64,000 nt of DNA, from positions 175,845 through 239,844 of the forward strand of contig NZ_JAGGOK010000004.1 of the NCBI RefSeq assembly GCF_018614615.1. The letters run 5' to 3'. The position numbers were made by a program, and so were the translations under genes. Below the pieces are notes generated by a model, which saw nothing but the letters and a program-made list of their open reading frames with translations, ran no database searches and was not told where the DNA came from. Within the stretch, counting starts at the first letter, position 1. The number at the start of each line of letters is the position of its first letter. Source of the DNA: Streptomyces sp. ISL-100. Lineage in GTDB: Bacteria > Actinomycetota > Actinomycetes > Streptomycetales > Streptomycetaceae. Of this stretch, positions 37,333-46,183 are shown one piece after another.

Positions 37333-38453
37333 CTACTGGCGGCCGCTCCTCTCCGCCTCTGGCGCGATGGCCGTCGCTGGGAAGGTGCGGCGGACCTCCG
37401 CGAAGAGGTGGGGGCAGTCGGTGTCATGGGTGACCGCCGCGGCGAGGAGGGCGTCCAGCGCCGCCTTGAGGGGGTCGGGGGCGGCAGCATCGAAGAGAGC
37501 GGCGAAGGCGGCGGCCTGGGGCAAGCCGGGGGGGCCGTCGTGGGACCGTGGAACGCGTGCGTCGGAGAGTGCGGCGTCCCGCAGCCGTCGTGGGTCGTCC
37601 AGCGGCGGCGAGTAGGGCTCGCCCCGGTCGAGCTCCACCAGGCCACGCGCCACCCAGTCGATGTCGCTGAGCCCTGCTGTCGCACAAGCGCGGTGCGCTG
37701 CCCAGCGGGCGAGCGCGCGCTGTTCCTCGGGACCTGCGGCGTCGATCGCGTGCACGAGCGCGGCGTCAAGGCCGACGAGGCCCTTGGGATAGCCCTGGAC
37801 CCCCCGGAGCTTGTCCCGGACATCCCGCAGCCGGTCGCTGGGCAGGCGCCCGCCCCACGCGTCCATCTCCTGTCGCAGCGCGGCGTGCTCCTCCTCCTCG
37901 CGGGCCTGGCCCTCGGCCTCAGCATGCTCCTCGGGGGTGGGGCCCGGGGGCTGATTGCGCGCGAACTCGTGCCAATAGGCAGCGGTTTGGCTGGTTTCCT
38001 TGACCACGCGGTCCGGGGCCGGCGGGCTCGGCCAGAATCGCAGCAGATACTCATCCAGCACGGGTCCGCCCGCGTCGCGATGGCGTTGTGCGCGTCGTCC
38101 ATACCTCGGCAGTGGTACCGGACCCGGTACGAGGTCTCGGAGAGGGGGAGCGGATACCGGCCGCTGTCCCACTCCACGAGCTCGATCTCGTCCGATTCGG
38201 GCCGGAACGACACCTCGACGATGTCCTCCCAGACGTCGGCGTCCAGGGCCGGCTCCGTCTCGTGCAGCTCGACGGTGAACGGGACGGAGCCGGTGTGCAT
38301 TCCGGTCAGCAGAAAGAGATGGCCTGGCACCGCCCCGCCGCACAGCCCGGCCCGCTGCCCGGCGAAAGAATCTTCGAGGGAGTGGCCGTCGTCGCTGCAG
38401 ACATAGATCTGCCCGTAGGCCACGTGCACTTCGCCGCTGAAGAGTGTTCGCAT
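37333..38453 (-). pseudogene. Hypothetical protein, frameshifted
   Basis: The N-terminal frame from ATG 38453 reads FSGEVHVAYGQIYVCSDDGH, VELHETEPALDADVWEDIVE and YPLPLSETSYRVRYHCRGMD. Near 38065-38075 (a CCC run) the frame shifts and continues LDEYLLRFWPSPPAPDRVVK, a charged coiled-coil and a helical C-terminal half (EEQRALARWAAHRACATAGL) to 37333. Joined length is ~373 aa. The first domain looks beta-rich. I do not recognise the family, although the even protein-like composition across the join supports one ancestral gene. Confidence 0.65.
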
Positions 38454-38590
38454 AGATCAAGCGTGGCGCACGGGTCTGACAATGAGCGGTCCAACCTGGT
38501 GTGTGATCTGGCCAGTTGGCCTGACAGATAGGTGAATCCCCTGGTAGATGGCTTATCGACCAAGAGAACCTTCTCCGCCAGAGGCTTCGC

Positions 38591-38815
38591 GTGCTTGTTT
38601 ACCCGTCGGGCGTCGACATGTCCAGCTCCGCCCTTCGCTTCCTGTCCGCCCGCCTGCGGGAACACCGCCGCGCTCTCGGCACCCGATGGCGCCGCCTGAC
38701 CGCCGGCCGCCAGGCCCTCCCCGCCCTCGCCCACCTCCGCAACGGCCACACCTACGCCCAGCTCGCACAGGATTCAGCGTCGGGACCACCACCCTCTACC
38801 GCTGCGTCAGTGACC
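38591..38815 (+). pseudogene. IS5-family transposase N-terminal fragment
   Basis: From GTG 38591, SSSALRFLSARLREHRRALG, TRWRRLTAGRQALPALAHLR and NGHTYAQLA, then in the next frame FSVGTTTLYRCVSD, match the helix-turn-helix head of a common Streptomyces IS5 transposase. One base is lost near 38775. The DDE domain is missing. Confidence 0.78.
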
Positions 38816-39138
38816 TGGATGCGGACTGGAGTGAGATGGCCGAGGACGCGCAGCACGCTCTGATCCGCATGGGGCCTCAGGTGCTGGACCAGTTGATCGC
38901 GGCGGCACCGGGGTTGGGGGTGAGCGGGCAGCTGTGTGCCATTGACGTTTTCACCGCGCTGGGAGATCCGCGTCGGGGGGATGCCCTCACAGGCATGCTG
39001 AGCAGTGACGACCGTGTGGTCCGGCAGTGGGCCGCCGAAGCGTTGGCCGAGCTCGGAATCCAGAGTGCCGTGCCGCAGCTGCTGTGGACTAGTGGGCCCC
39101 GGACGATGCCTACGGCGTGCCGGGAAGCCGAACCGTGA
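38816..39138 (+). pseudogene. HEAT-repeat protein C-terminal fragment
   Basis: It continues the transposase frame with LDADWSEMAEDAQHALIRMG and two HEAT/PBS-lyase-like repeats (AIDVFTALGDPRRGDALTG and VRQWAAEALAELGIQSAVPQ). The head was replaced by the IS5 fragment. The 3' end overlaps the convergent sensor-kinase stop by 29 bp. Confidence 0.6.
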
Positions 39139-40189
39139 CGAGGAGACCGCCGGCGGGGCGGGGGACGATGTCGAGGGTCCCATCGTGGGCGCGGACGATG
39201 CTGTGCACGATGGCAAGGCCGAGGCCGACGCCGGCGTGCTCGTCGGTGCGTACGCGTTCTGTTCCGCGTTGGAAGGGTTCGGTGAGGGTCGGTACCAGTT
39301 CCGGTGGCACTGGATGGCCCGTGTTCTCGACCCGCAGCACGCTCGCGTCGTGCTGCGCTTCGGTGTGGACCGTCACGGTGCCGCCCACGGGGAGGTTGTG
39401 GACGATGGCGTTCTGGACGAGGTTCGTCACCATCCGCAGCAGGAGCTCCGCGGAGCCGCTGGTCCGTGTCGCTCCGCCGGTAACGTCGAGCGTGATCCCG
39501 CGCTGTTCGGCGAGGCGGAGCAGGGTTTCGGCGGCCTCTTCGGCGACTAGGGAGAGGTCGACGCTCTCGCGGGTGAAGTTCCCGCGGTCGCTGCGGCTGA
39601 GCAGCAGGAGGGCCTCGGTGAGGTCGATCGCGCGCGTATTGACAGCATGCAGGCGTTCGAAGAGCTCGTTTTGGTCCCGTGTGGGGTCCTTGCGGGCGAC
39701 GTCGAGCAGTGTCTGCGAGATGGCCAGCGGGGTGCGCAATTCGTGGGAGGCGTTCGCGGCGAACCTCTGCTGCTCGGCGACGTGCGACTCGAGTTGTTCG
39801 AGCATGGTGTCGAACGCGTCGGCGAGTTCATGGAATTCGTCCTGGCGGCCCTCCATGCAGATCCGGTGGGACAGCGATCCGTTCCCGGCCATCCGTGCCG
39901 CGGCCGTGACCTGTGTGAGCGGTGCGAGCATCCGGCCGGCGAGGATCCATCCCCCGACGACGCCGAACACGAGCAGGAAGACCATCGCCACGGCCGCGGC
40001 GGGGAAGAAGGTGCGCACAAGGAGGTAGCGGTTGGGTGAGATCCCGAGAAGGCCCTTGGGGTTGTCGGGTACGTAGCGCAGCAGGAACACCCACACCACG
40101 GCCAGCAGGAGAGCGCCGGCGACGGCGAGGAACCCGGCGTAGCTGAGGGTGAGTTTCAGTCGGACGCTGAGCCCTGGGCGTCTATGCAT
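39110..40189 (-). CDS. Two-component sensor histidine kinase
   Basis: This 359-aa membrane kinase has TM1 (LTLSYAGFLAVAGALLLAVV), a short external loop, TM2 (FFPAAAVAMVFLLVFGVV), a HAMP domain, an H-box with phospho-His in ANASHELRTPLAI, an N-box (LRMVTNLVQNAIVHN) and a G-box (GVGLGLAIVHSI). ATG 40189 overlaps the response-regulator stop by 8 bp, so the two are translationally coupled; the frame is open 18 codons further upstream. It phosphorylates the partner encoded just upstream. The signal is unknown; a VanZ-like gene next door hints at cell-wall stress. Confidence 0.92.
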   Translation of the reverse strand: MHRRPGLSVRLKLTLSYAGFLAVAGALLLAVVWVFLLRYVPDNPKGLLGISPNRYLLVRTFFPAAAVAMVFLLVFGVVGGWILAGRMLAPLTQVTAAARMAGNGSLSHRICMEGRQDEFHELADAFDTMLEQLESHVAEQQRFAANASHELRTPLAISQTLLDVARKDPTRDQNELFERLHAVNTRAIDLTEALLLLSRSDRGNFTRESVDLSLVAEEAAETLLRLAEQRGITLDVTGGATRTSGSAELLLRMVTNLVQNAIVHNLPVGGTVTVHTEAQHDASVLRVENTGHPVPPELVPTLTEPFQRGTERVRTDEHAGVGLGLAIVHSIVRAHDGTLDIVPRPAGGLLVTVRLPGTP

Positions 40190-40877
40190 GAGTACTGCCG
40201 AGGCGGGTGGTGTCGGAGCCGGTCTCGATGCGGTAGCCGACACCCGGCACCGTGGCGATGATCCATGGTTCGCCGAGCCGTTTGCGCAATGCGGAGACGG
40301 TGATGCGCACGGCGTTGGTGAAGGGGTCGGCGTTCTCGTCCCAGGCCCGTTCCAGCAGCTCTTCGGCGCTGACGACCCCGCCCTCGGCGGCGGCGAGGAC
40401 TTCCAGCACGGCGAACTGTTTGCGGGTGAGCGCGACGTAGCGTCCGTCGCGGAAGACCTCCCGGCGGAAGGGGTCGAGCCGCAGGCCCGCGATCTCGCGG
40501 ACCGGGGGCCGGGCGTACGCGCGTCTGCGGTCGAGCGCCCGCAGCCGCATGACGAGCTCCCGCAGCTCGAACGGTTTGGTGAGGTAGTCGTCGGCGCCGA
40601 GCTCGAACCCGGAAGCCTTGTCGTCGATCCGGTCGGCGGCGGTGAGCATGAGGATCGGGATGCCGCTGCCGGAGGTGATGATGTGCCGGGCGACCTCGTC
40701 GCCGGAGGGGCCGGGGATGTCGCGGTCGAGGACCGCGAGGTCGTAGGAGTTGACGCTCAGCAGTTCCAGCGCGGCGTCGCCGTCGCCGGCGATGTCGGCG
40801 GCGATCGCCTCCAGCCGCAGACCGTCACGGACGGCCTCGGCCAGGTAGGGCTCGTCCTCCACGATCAGTACGCGCAT
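40182..40877 (-). CDS. OmpR/PhoB-family response regulator
   Basis: This 231-aa protein has a receiver domain with acidic pocket VEDEP, the phospho-acceptor Asp in LAVLDRDIPG and Lys in LTKPFELREL, then a winged-helix DNA-binding domain (LTRKQFAVLEVLAAAEGGVV and NAVRITVSALRKRLG). It is cotranscribed with the kinase gene. The class resembles VanR/CutR-type regulators. Confidence 0.93.
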   Translation of the reverse strand: MRVLIVEDEPYLAEAVRDGLRLEAIAADIAGDGDAALELLSVNSYDLAVLDRDIPGPSGDEVARHIITSGSGIPILMLTAADRIDDKASGFELGADDYLTKPFELRELVMRLRALDRRRAYARPPVREIAGLRLDPFRREVFRDGRYVALTRKQFAVLEVLAAAEGGVVSAEELLERAWDENADPFTNAVRITVSALRKRLGEPWIIATVPGVGYRIETGSDTTRLGSTHA

Positions 40878-40945
40878 GCCTGAAGCCTAGACAGCACAAC
40901 ATATCGCCGACGTATGCAAAGACGTGTGCACACCGGACACGCGAC

Positions 40946-41650
40946 TCAGCCTGCCGGTACCAGCGCGGGGCGAGGCTGGTCCGACGGCGCTTCTGCCGTA
41001 GTGCGCCACCAGCGGCGCGGCGCCAGCGCGGCCAGCACGGCGCCGGCGGCGTTGACCAGTACGTCGTCCACGGAGGACACCCGGTCCAGCCGCAGGACGT
41101 ACTGTGCGGTTTCGACCAGGACCGAGCAGCCCGCCCCGAGCGCCAGGATCCGCGGCACAGACGCCAGCGCCGCGAACCGCATCGGGGCGAAGAACCCCAG
41201 CGCTGCGAAGATCAGCAGGTTGCCGACGATCCCGGCCGGCCCCATCGTGAGCAGGTCCCGCAGCGGTACCAGGCTCACCCGGCCGGGGACGGTACCGGCC
41301 CCGGCGCCCGGCATCATGGTCATCCATATGAACGGCACCGTCCCGTGGACCATGCCCACCTCGGCCAGCGACATCCGCCACGCCGATGTGACGGCGGCGG
41401 CACGCCGACGGCGCGCCAGAGCCCACACCACCAGCGCGGCCAACGGCAACGCGACCAACGCGATGAGCACCACACCGTTGAACGTACCGAAGCAGCCGTG
41501 CCACCGCCCGGCCATGCACATCGGAGCGGACATCATGAGCGGCCGCCGCACGACGAACACGGCGCTCGCCATGCCGAGGATCGCCAGGCTGAGGAGCACG
41601 ATCCTGCGCGTACGGCGGGCCGGTGCTGACAGGGATGCGTTGTGGTTCAT
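40946..41650 (-). CDS. VanZ-family membrane protein
   Basis: This 234-aa protein has about five hydrophobic segments and the VanZ core: RDLLTMGPAGIVGNLLIFAALGF, then VETAQYVLRLDRVSSVDDVL with conserved Glu and Asp. VanZ proteins raise teicoplanin resistance in some bacteria. It is upstream of, and reads toward, the two-component genes, with a 68-bp gap, so one operon is possible. ATG 41650 follows GGGGGC. Confidence 0.85.
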   Translation of the reverse strand: MNHNASLSAPARRTRRIVLLSLAILGMASAVFVVRRPLMMSAPMCMAGRWHGCFGTFNGVVLIALVALPLAALVVWALARRRRAAAVTSAWRMSLAEVGMVHGTVPFIWMTMMPGAGAGTVPGRVSLVPLRDLLTMGPAGIVGNLLIFAALGFFAPMRFAALASVPRILALGAGCSVLVETAQYVLRLDRVSSVDDVLVNAAGAVLAALAPRRWWRTTAEAPSDQPRPALVPAG

Positions 41651-41771
41651 GCCCCCATTGGAGACGGAGGGCCGTTGCGGTGGCGTATGCGATTTTCGAT
41701 ACGCCCGCGATACACGCAATCCCTGGCATCAAGGAACTGGCGCAAGCTGGCAGTGAGACGGCCCGCCGCTG

Positions 41772-41894
41772 GTGATCGCGCCGGCCCAGCCACTGCAGGT
41801 GCTGGACGACTCGTCCGTGCACATCGCGCTGCCGAGCATCCAGGACGAGCTCGCCGTCACGCCCGCACATCTGCCCTGGCCCGTGAACGTCTAA
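41772..41894 (+). pseudogene. MFS transporter fragment (first helix)
   Basis: The frame reads QVLDDSSVHIALPSIQDELA then VTPAHLPWPVNV and a stop. It is the TM1/loop signature of DHA2-type MFS drug exporters (LDxSIVNIALPSI). Only about 40 residues remain. Confidence 0.6.
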
Positions 41895-42389
41895 GACGTC
41901 CGGCCGGTAGTGCGGTTCCGTTCGGTAGGTCGTTGTGCAGTGGTTGTGGTGAGTTCACAGCAGCCTCCCCGAAACGGACGCCAGCCCACTGAGGCCGGTG
42001 CACCACTTGGTACTCACGCGGACATTTCGCGGAGGCCGAGTCTTGGTCACGAAAGATGGACCTGGCCTTATCGAACAGGCGTCGCGTAGCCAGGTGCAGG
42101 CTCGCTCATCCAAGCCGATTGAGGTCGTGCTGCCCGCCGGCCTGCAGTTGCTCGCCCACTCTGCTTCTGGGCAGTTGCTTCGAGGGCGTCGTAACAGCGC
42201 CCGCTCCGGCGATGTGTCCAAGGCGGGCGCTGCGTTCACTGTCGCGGGACGGCGTCACGGGCCTTGGGGCTTCGGGGCGGCGGGGAGGGCTCCTGCGAGG
42301 CTCCGCTGTCACGCGCGGTCGGAACTGTGGCACTTCCACGGCGTCTGCGCGCCACGGCCACTGGCGTCGTGGCCGGGGCAGGGATGAGG
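41895..42389. other. 495-bp stretch with no supported gene
   Basis: Open frames of 80-130 codons exist on both strands but show poor codon bias, no ribosome sites and no recognisable motif. It lies between a transporter fragment and the FG-GAP gene and is probably degraded sequence. Confidence 0.4.
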
Positions 42390-43769
42390 TCAGTCGAGGA
42401 AGGCGCCGCCCAGGTCGGGCAGTTCGTACGAGCCGTTGGCCGTCGGTCCGGTGGACGAGCCGGGCAGAATGCGGCCACCGGAGGACGCAGCAACGGCGAG
42501 GTCCGCCTTGCCGTCGGAGCTGAAGTCGCGCAGGCGGAGGCTGTGGCCGAAGGACTCGTACTCTTCGGAGCTGCCCGTGACGGATTGCGGTATCCAGGAG
42601 GAACGGGAGCCGGACAGACCGCCGGAGCCGCCGCGGAAGAGGTGAATGCCGCCCTGGTCCTCCCGGCCGTCCACGTCCTCGTGGGGGACGCCGACCACGA
42701 GATCGGCATAGCCGTCGCCGTTGGAGTCGGCGGCTGACACGTCATAGGCGAAGTCGTCGTTGGCCTCGGGGGTGCCCGAGACTCCGGTGGTGGCCTGCGT
42801 GAGCTTCGCCGAGCGGGTGCTGCTGGGGCCGGACGAGGCGCCGTACCAGATGTTCACCGCGCCCTTGCCGCTGCTCTCGCCGGGCTCGCCGACGGCGATG
42901 TCGCCGTAACCGTCCTTGTCGAAGTCTCCGATCGCGGCGTTCAGGCCGTCTTCATTCTGTCCGGCGGCGAGGGTCTTGGAGGCGCCCGAGGACAAGCCGG
43001 TGGAGGAGCCCTTGAGGAACCAGGCGCGGATGTTCCAGTCGGTGCCGGACGCCTGCAGTCCGAGGACCACCAGGTCCGCCTTGCCGTCGCCGTCGACCTT
43101 GCCCGCGGCCAGGCCGGACGAGTACCAGCCGGCATCCGGCTTGTCGATCTTGCTGACGTTGCCCGTCGTACCGGACTTGGTGAAACCGCCCCGGTACAGC
43201 CAGGTCTCGCTGCCGCCGATGACCGCCAGGTCGGGGGAGCCGTCCCCGGTGAAGTCGCCGGTCGCCAGGTCCCTGCCGAAGTGGCCGGCAGCGCCGCTCT
43301 TCGGCGTGATGCCGGCTCCGCCGGACAGGCCGGACGCGGAGCCCCAGACAACAGTCACCGAGCCGCGGTACTCGACGTCGCCCACCTGCTCCATGGGGTT
43401 GCCCACGACGAGGTCCGCGTAGCCGTCCTTGTTCAGGTCGGCGCCGGCCAGGCTTTCGCCGAACATGTCGTCTTCCTCGCCCGCGCCGGGGACACCAGGG
43501 CTGTCCTGGTGGATCACTTGGGTGTGGGAGGCATCCAGACCGCGGGCGCTGCCGTAGGTGATCGTGACGGCGCCGCCGGACCAGCCGTCCGGCCCGGAGA
43601 TGCCGCTGTAGGCGTTGCCGTACGCGATGTCCGGGTATCCGTCGCCATTGAAGTCGTCGTAGTGCTTGGCCACCGCGGCGGAGGCCGGGGCCGGCGTGAA
43701 GGCGATCAGACCGGTGGTCAGCGTAGCTGCGACGGCTGTCGCCAGGGCTGGACGGACGTGCTGGTGCAT
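42390..43769 (-). CDS. Secreted FG-GAP/VCBS beta-propeller protein
   Basis: This 459-aa protein has a Sec signal peptide (RPALATAVAATLTTGLIAF, cleavage near ASAAVA). The mature part is seven FG-GAP blades, each with a calcium-loop DxDxDGxxD: FNGDGYPDIAYG, LNKDGYADLVVG, FTGDGSPDLAVI, KVDGDGKADLVVL, FDKDGYGDIAVG, SNGDGYADLVVG and FSSDGKADLAVA. This gives an integrin-alpha-like propeller. No enzyme domain or anchor is attached; binding to a surface or carbohydrate is inferred. AGGAG precedes ATG 43769. Confidence 0.9.
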   Translation of the reverse strand: MHQHVRPALATAVAATLTTGLIAFTPAPASAAVAKHYDDFNGDGYPDIAYGNAYSGISGPDGWSGGAVTITYGSARGLDASHTQVIHQDSPGVPGAGEEDDMFGESLAGADLNKDGYADLVVGNPMEQVGDVEYRGSVTVVWGSASGLSGGAGITPKSGAAGHFGRDLATGDFTGDGSPDLAVIGGSETWLYRGGFTKSGTTGNVSKIDKPDAGWYSSGLAAGKVDGDGKADLVVLGLQASGTDWNIRAWFLKGSSTGLSSGASKTLAAGQNEDGLNAAIGDFDKDGYGDIAVGEPGESSGKGAVNIWYGASSGPSSTRSAKLTQATTGVSGTPEANDDFAYDVSAADSNGDGYADLVVGVPHEDVDGREDQGGIHLFRGGSGGLSGSRSSWIPQSVTGSSEEYESFGHSLRLRDFSSDGKADLAVAASSGGRILPGSSTGPTANGSYELPDLGGAFLD

Positions 43770-44029
43770 GCGGGGACTCCTGCTGCTTACGGGAGGGCGC
43801 GGTGGTGCGCCCTGATGGACGAGGTGCGTTCGGCCTGCATTCGCCCACAAATGGCCGGGACTCGGCGGCGTGGCTGCGCGTGCGGCGTACGGGAGACCGC
43901 TGGAGGGGCCTGGGGGTTGTACGGAGCCGTTGAGGAAAATCAAATTTCTGCAGCGGGCAACCGCCCAGCGACGAGGCATCACGTGGCGTCCGGCCTGCAC
44001 GTGCCCCAACCGTGCCCAACGCAGCGGTC

Positions 44030-44692
44030 AACAGCGGGGTACGGGGGCTCGAAGCATGATCGCCGCCGTCAGGGCCGGAAAGCGCTCGGCGTGCCGCTCC
44101 CAGGAGCTCGGCCGTGAGCTGCGCCCACTCCGCGTTCGCAGCCTCGTCGTGGTCGACGTACTGCTGGGCGAGATTACGGACATGGCCTACGAGCAGCAGG
44201 AACGTGTCAGACTGCTGGGCGGCCGGCAGCCCTGTTTCGGCCAGCGCGGCCAATGCCGTCTCCAGCCAGCCCAGTTGGTTGGGGCCCATGATCTGGCGGC
44301 GCAGGCGGTCGCCGTCAGGATCCACGGGTTGCGGCGGTACATCGTCAGGCACTGCCGGGCCCACTCCGTCAGCTGCGGGCGCCAGCCGCCGGGGATGGCG
44401 GCGACCGGGGCCGGGGGGCCGATCGCGAGGTCGACCATCAGGTCGATAAGTTCCGTCTTGCCGGGGACGTACCGGTAGAGCGCCACTGCGGTGACGCCGA
44501 ACTCCTTGGCGACGCGCGCCAGCGACACCGCGTCCAGGCCCTCCCCGTCGGCGATTGCGATGCCGCCTCCGCGATCCGGCCCGCGGTGAGCGAGGGCTTC
44601 GGGCCCCGGCTCGCCAACTCCTGCTCGCCCCGGAGCAGCGCGAATCTCGCCCTCACGCCGGCCTGCTTGCCCGGTTTCTTCGCGGCCACCTT
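44030..44692 (-). pseudogene. TetR-family regulator, multiply frameshifted
   Basis: Pieces in successive frames are: SLTAGRIAEAA; IADGEGLDAVSLARVAKEFG with VTAVALYRYVPGKTELIDLM (the TetR helix-turn-helix); then LRRQIMGPNQLGWLETALAA and DTFLLLVGHVRNLAQQYV; then SWERHAERFPALTAA. Indels lie near 44572, 44320 and 44095. The order is right for a TetR/AcrR protein with a TetR_C-type ligand domain, so the gene is intact in outline but cannot be translated. Confidence 0.8.
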
Positions 44693-44758
44693 CGTCTCCT
44701 CCGGCAGGGCTGCCGGTTGCCCAAGGGGGTTGTCAGTGGGTGGGGGCACACTGGCGGT

Positions 44759-45346
44759 ATGAGCACCTCTTGGTCCGCCTCAGCCGACATATCCGATGCC
44801 GCCCTTGTCTGGGTGGAGTCGATGGGCGGCCCTTTGATCGTCGTTCCCGTCTCCTTTCTGGCCTCATGGCGCGGGTGCACGGAGACTGGTGCCATCGTGG
44901 GGGACGCGACCGCTCCAGATGATTACGACCGCGCCTGTGCGGTGGACGATTTGGCCGGCGTGATCGCCGTTGGCGACAGCGGCGCGCAGGCACTTGTCCT
45001 GGCGGATGAGCCGGCCACCAGCTGCTACCTGGCCGAGCATCGGGCCTTCCTGCGCTGGCTCGCCGCCGACTCCGAGGACGGGCTGAAGGCAGCAGCTGAG
45101 GCTGTCCTCGCGGACCCCGCCACCGAGTGGGAGGAGTGCGGCACATGGGCGTCGGACGGCCCGGCCGTGCTCATGCACTCCGCAGAGGGGGGCGCCGAGT
45201 TGAGCGTCGAGTACCCCGGTGGTGGGGTGCCCGCTCAGGCAACAGTCCCGCTGCCCACGGGCCGCTGGAGGGTCCGCGCCGTCCACACCGAGGCGGATGA
45301 GGAGAACTGGGTCGGTTTGGTCCAGCTCCTCCCCATCGACGCCTGA
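44759..45346 (+). CDS. Imm21-family immunity protein
   Basis: This 195-aa acidic protein fits immunity protein 21: WVESMGGPLIVVPVSFLASW, DDYDRACAVDDLAGVIAVGD, ALVLADEPATSCYLAEHRAF and a C-terminal RWRVRAVHTEADEENWVGLV. Imm21 proteins neutralise polymorphic toxins delivered by contact-dependent or secretion systems. No toxin gene is adjacent, so it looks like an orphan, possibly for protection against relatives. It lies between a dead TetR gene and an IS5 element. Start 44759 gives the conserved N-terminus. Confidence 0.82.
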   Translation: MSTSWSASADISDAALVWVESMGGPLIVVPVSFLASWRGCTETGAIVGDATAPDDYDRACAVDDLAGVIAVGDSGAQALVLADEPATSCYLAEHRAFLRWLAADSEDGLKAAAEAVLADPATEWEECGTWASDGPAVLMHSAEGGAELSVEYPGGGVPAQATVPLPTGRWRVRAVHTEADEENWVGLVQLLPIDA

Positions 45347-45373
45347 CCGGGCAGTCGCTTCAGACGAACGCGG

Positions 45374-46139
45374 TCACGTGCGGCGCGCAAGGTTGTGGAA
45401 ATGGGCAATGCCGAGCATCGTGTGGTGGACGCCGCGCCTCTCAGTCGGCAGTCGCGAAGTATCTTCCACGTCTTCATCCGCGCGAAGGCGTGCTCGATGC
45501 GGGCGCGAACGCGGCGGTGCGAGGCGTTGTTCTGCTGCTTCCATGTAACGAGTTCCTCGCCTGGAACTCGCCGGTGCGGGATGACGAGTCCCGTGCCCTG
45601 GTAGCCGCCGTCGGCGATGGTGGTGACCCGGCCGACCATTGCTCTCGCGCCTGATTCTTCCCATGCCTTGCAGTCGTTTCGGTTGCCGGGCACCGGTCGG
45701 CCACGGCGACGACCAAGCTGGTGTCCGCGTCCAGCACAACCTGGTGGTTGGTGGAGTAACGGTAGTGCTTGGACTTCTGGGCGATGGTGCGGTCACGGGT
45801 GGGCACCAATGTGCCGTCCACGACCAGAACGGTGTCCGCGCGGAACCGTTGGCGCTGCTTGAGTGCGAGCAGCGGTCCGGCATGGCTGACGATCCGAGCG
45901 GCCGCCGATTTCGAGACACCGAACAGTGGGGCTAGCTGCCGCAGCGTGAGGTTCGTGCGCCAGTACGCGACAGCCAGCAGCACCCGGTCCTCTAACGCCA
46001 GTGACCAAGGCCTCCCTGGACGTGCCTTGCCAGCTTGCTCGTGCAGCAGCTTCCTGACCAACGCGCCGAAGCCTTGAGGAGACAGCCCAGTGAACGGAGC
46101 TATGCAGGACGGATCAGACGCCGTGATCACACCAGTCAC
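45374..46139 (-). pseudogene. IS5-family transposase, frameshifted
   Basis: The first frame reads SCIAPFTGLSPQGFGALVRK, RPWSLALEDRVLLAVAYWRT and DTVLVVDGTLVPTRDRTIAQ with the first DDE Asp. Near 45690 the frame shifts to PVPGNRNDCKAWEESGA and VTTIADGGYQGTGLVIPHRR (second Asp), then RARIEHAFARMKTWKILRDC (Glu). A second shift near 45435 leads to GVHHTMLGIAHFHNLARRT. The full order of a Streptomyces IS5 transposase is present but broken at two sites. GGCTGTCCCGTAACCG-type terminal sequence lies at 46165-46180 on the minus strand. Confidence 0.85.
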
Positions 46140-46183
46140 GCCGAGATCATCTCACCCGTGACCAGCGGTTACGGGACAGCCTT

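Noticed and set aside
41998..42387. Plus-strand 129-codon ORF before the FG-GAP gene
   Set aside because: No ribosome site, poor codon bias and no recognisable residues; likely degraded DNA.
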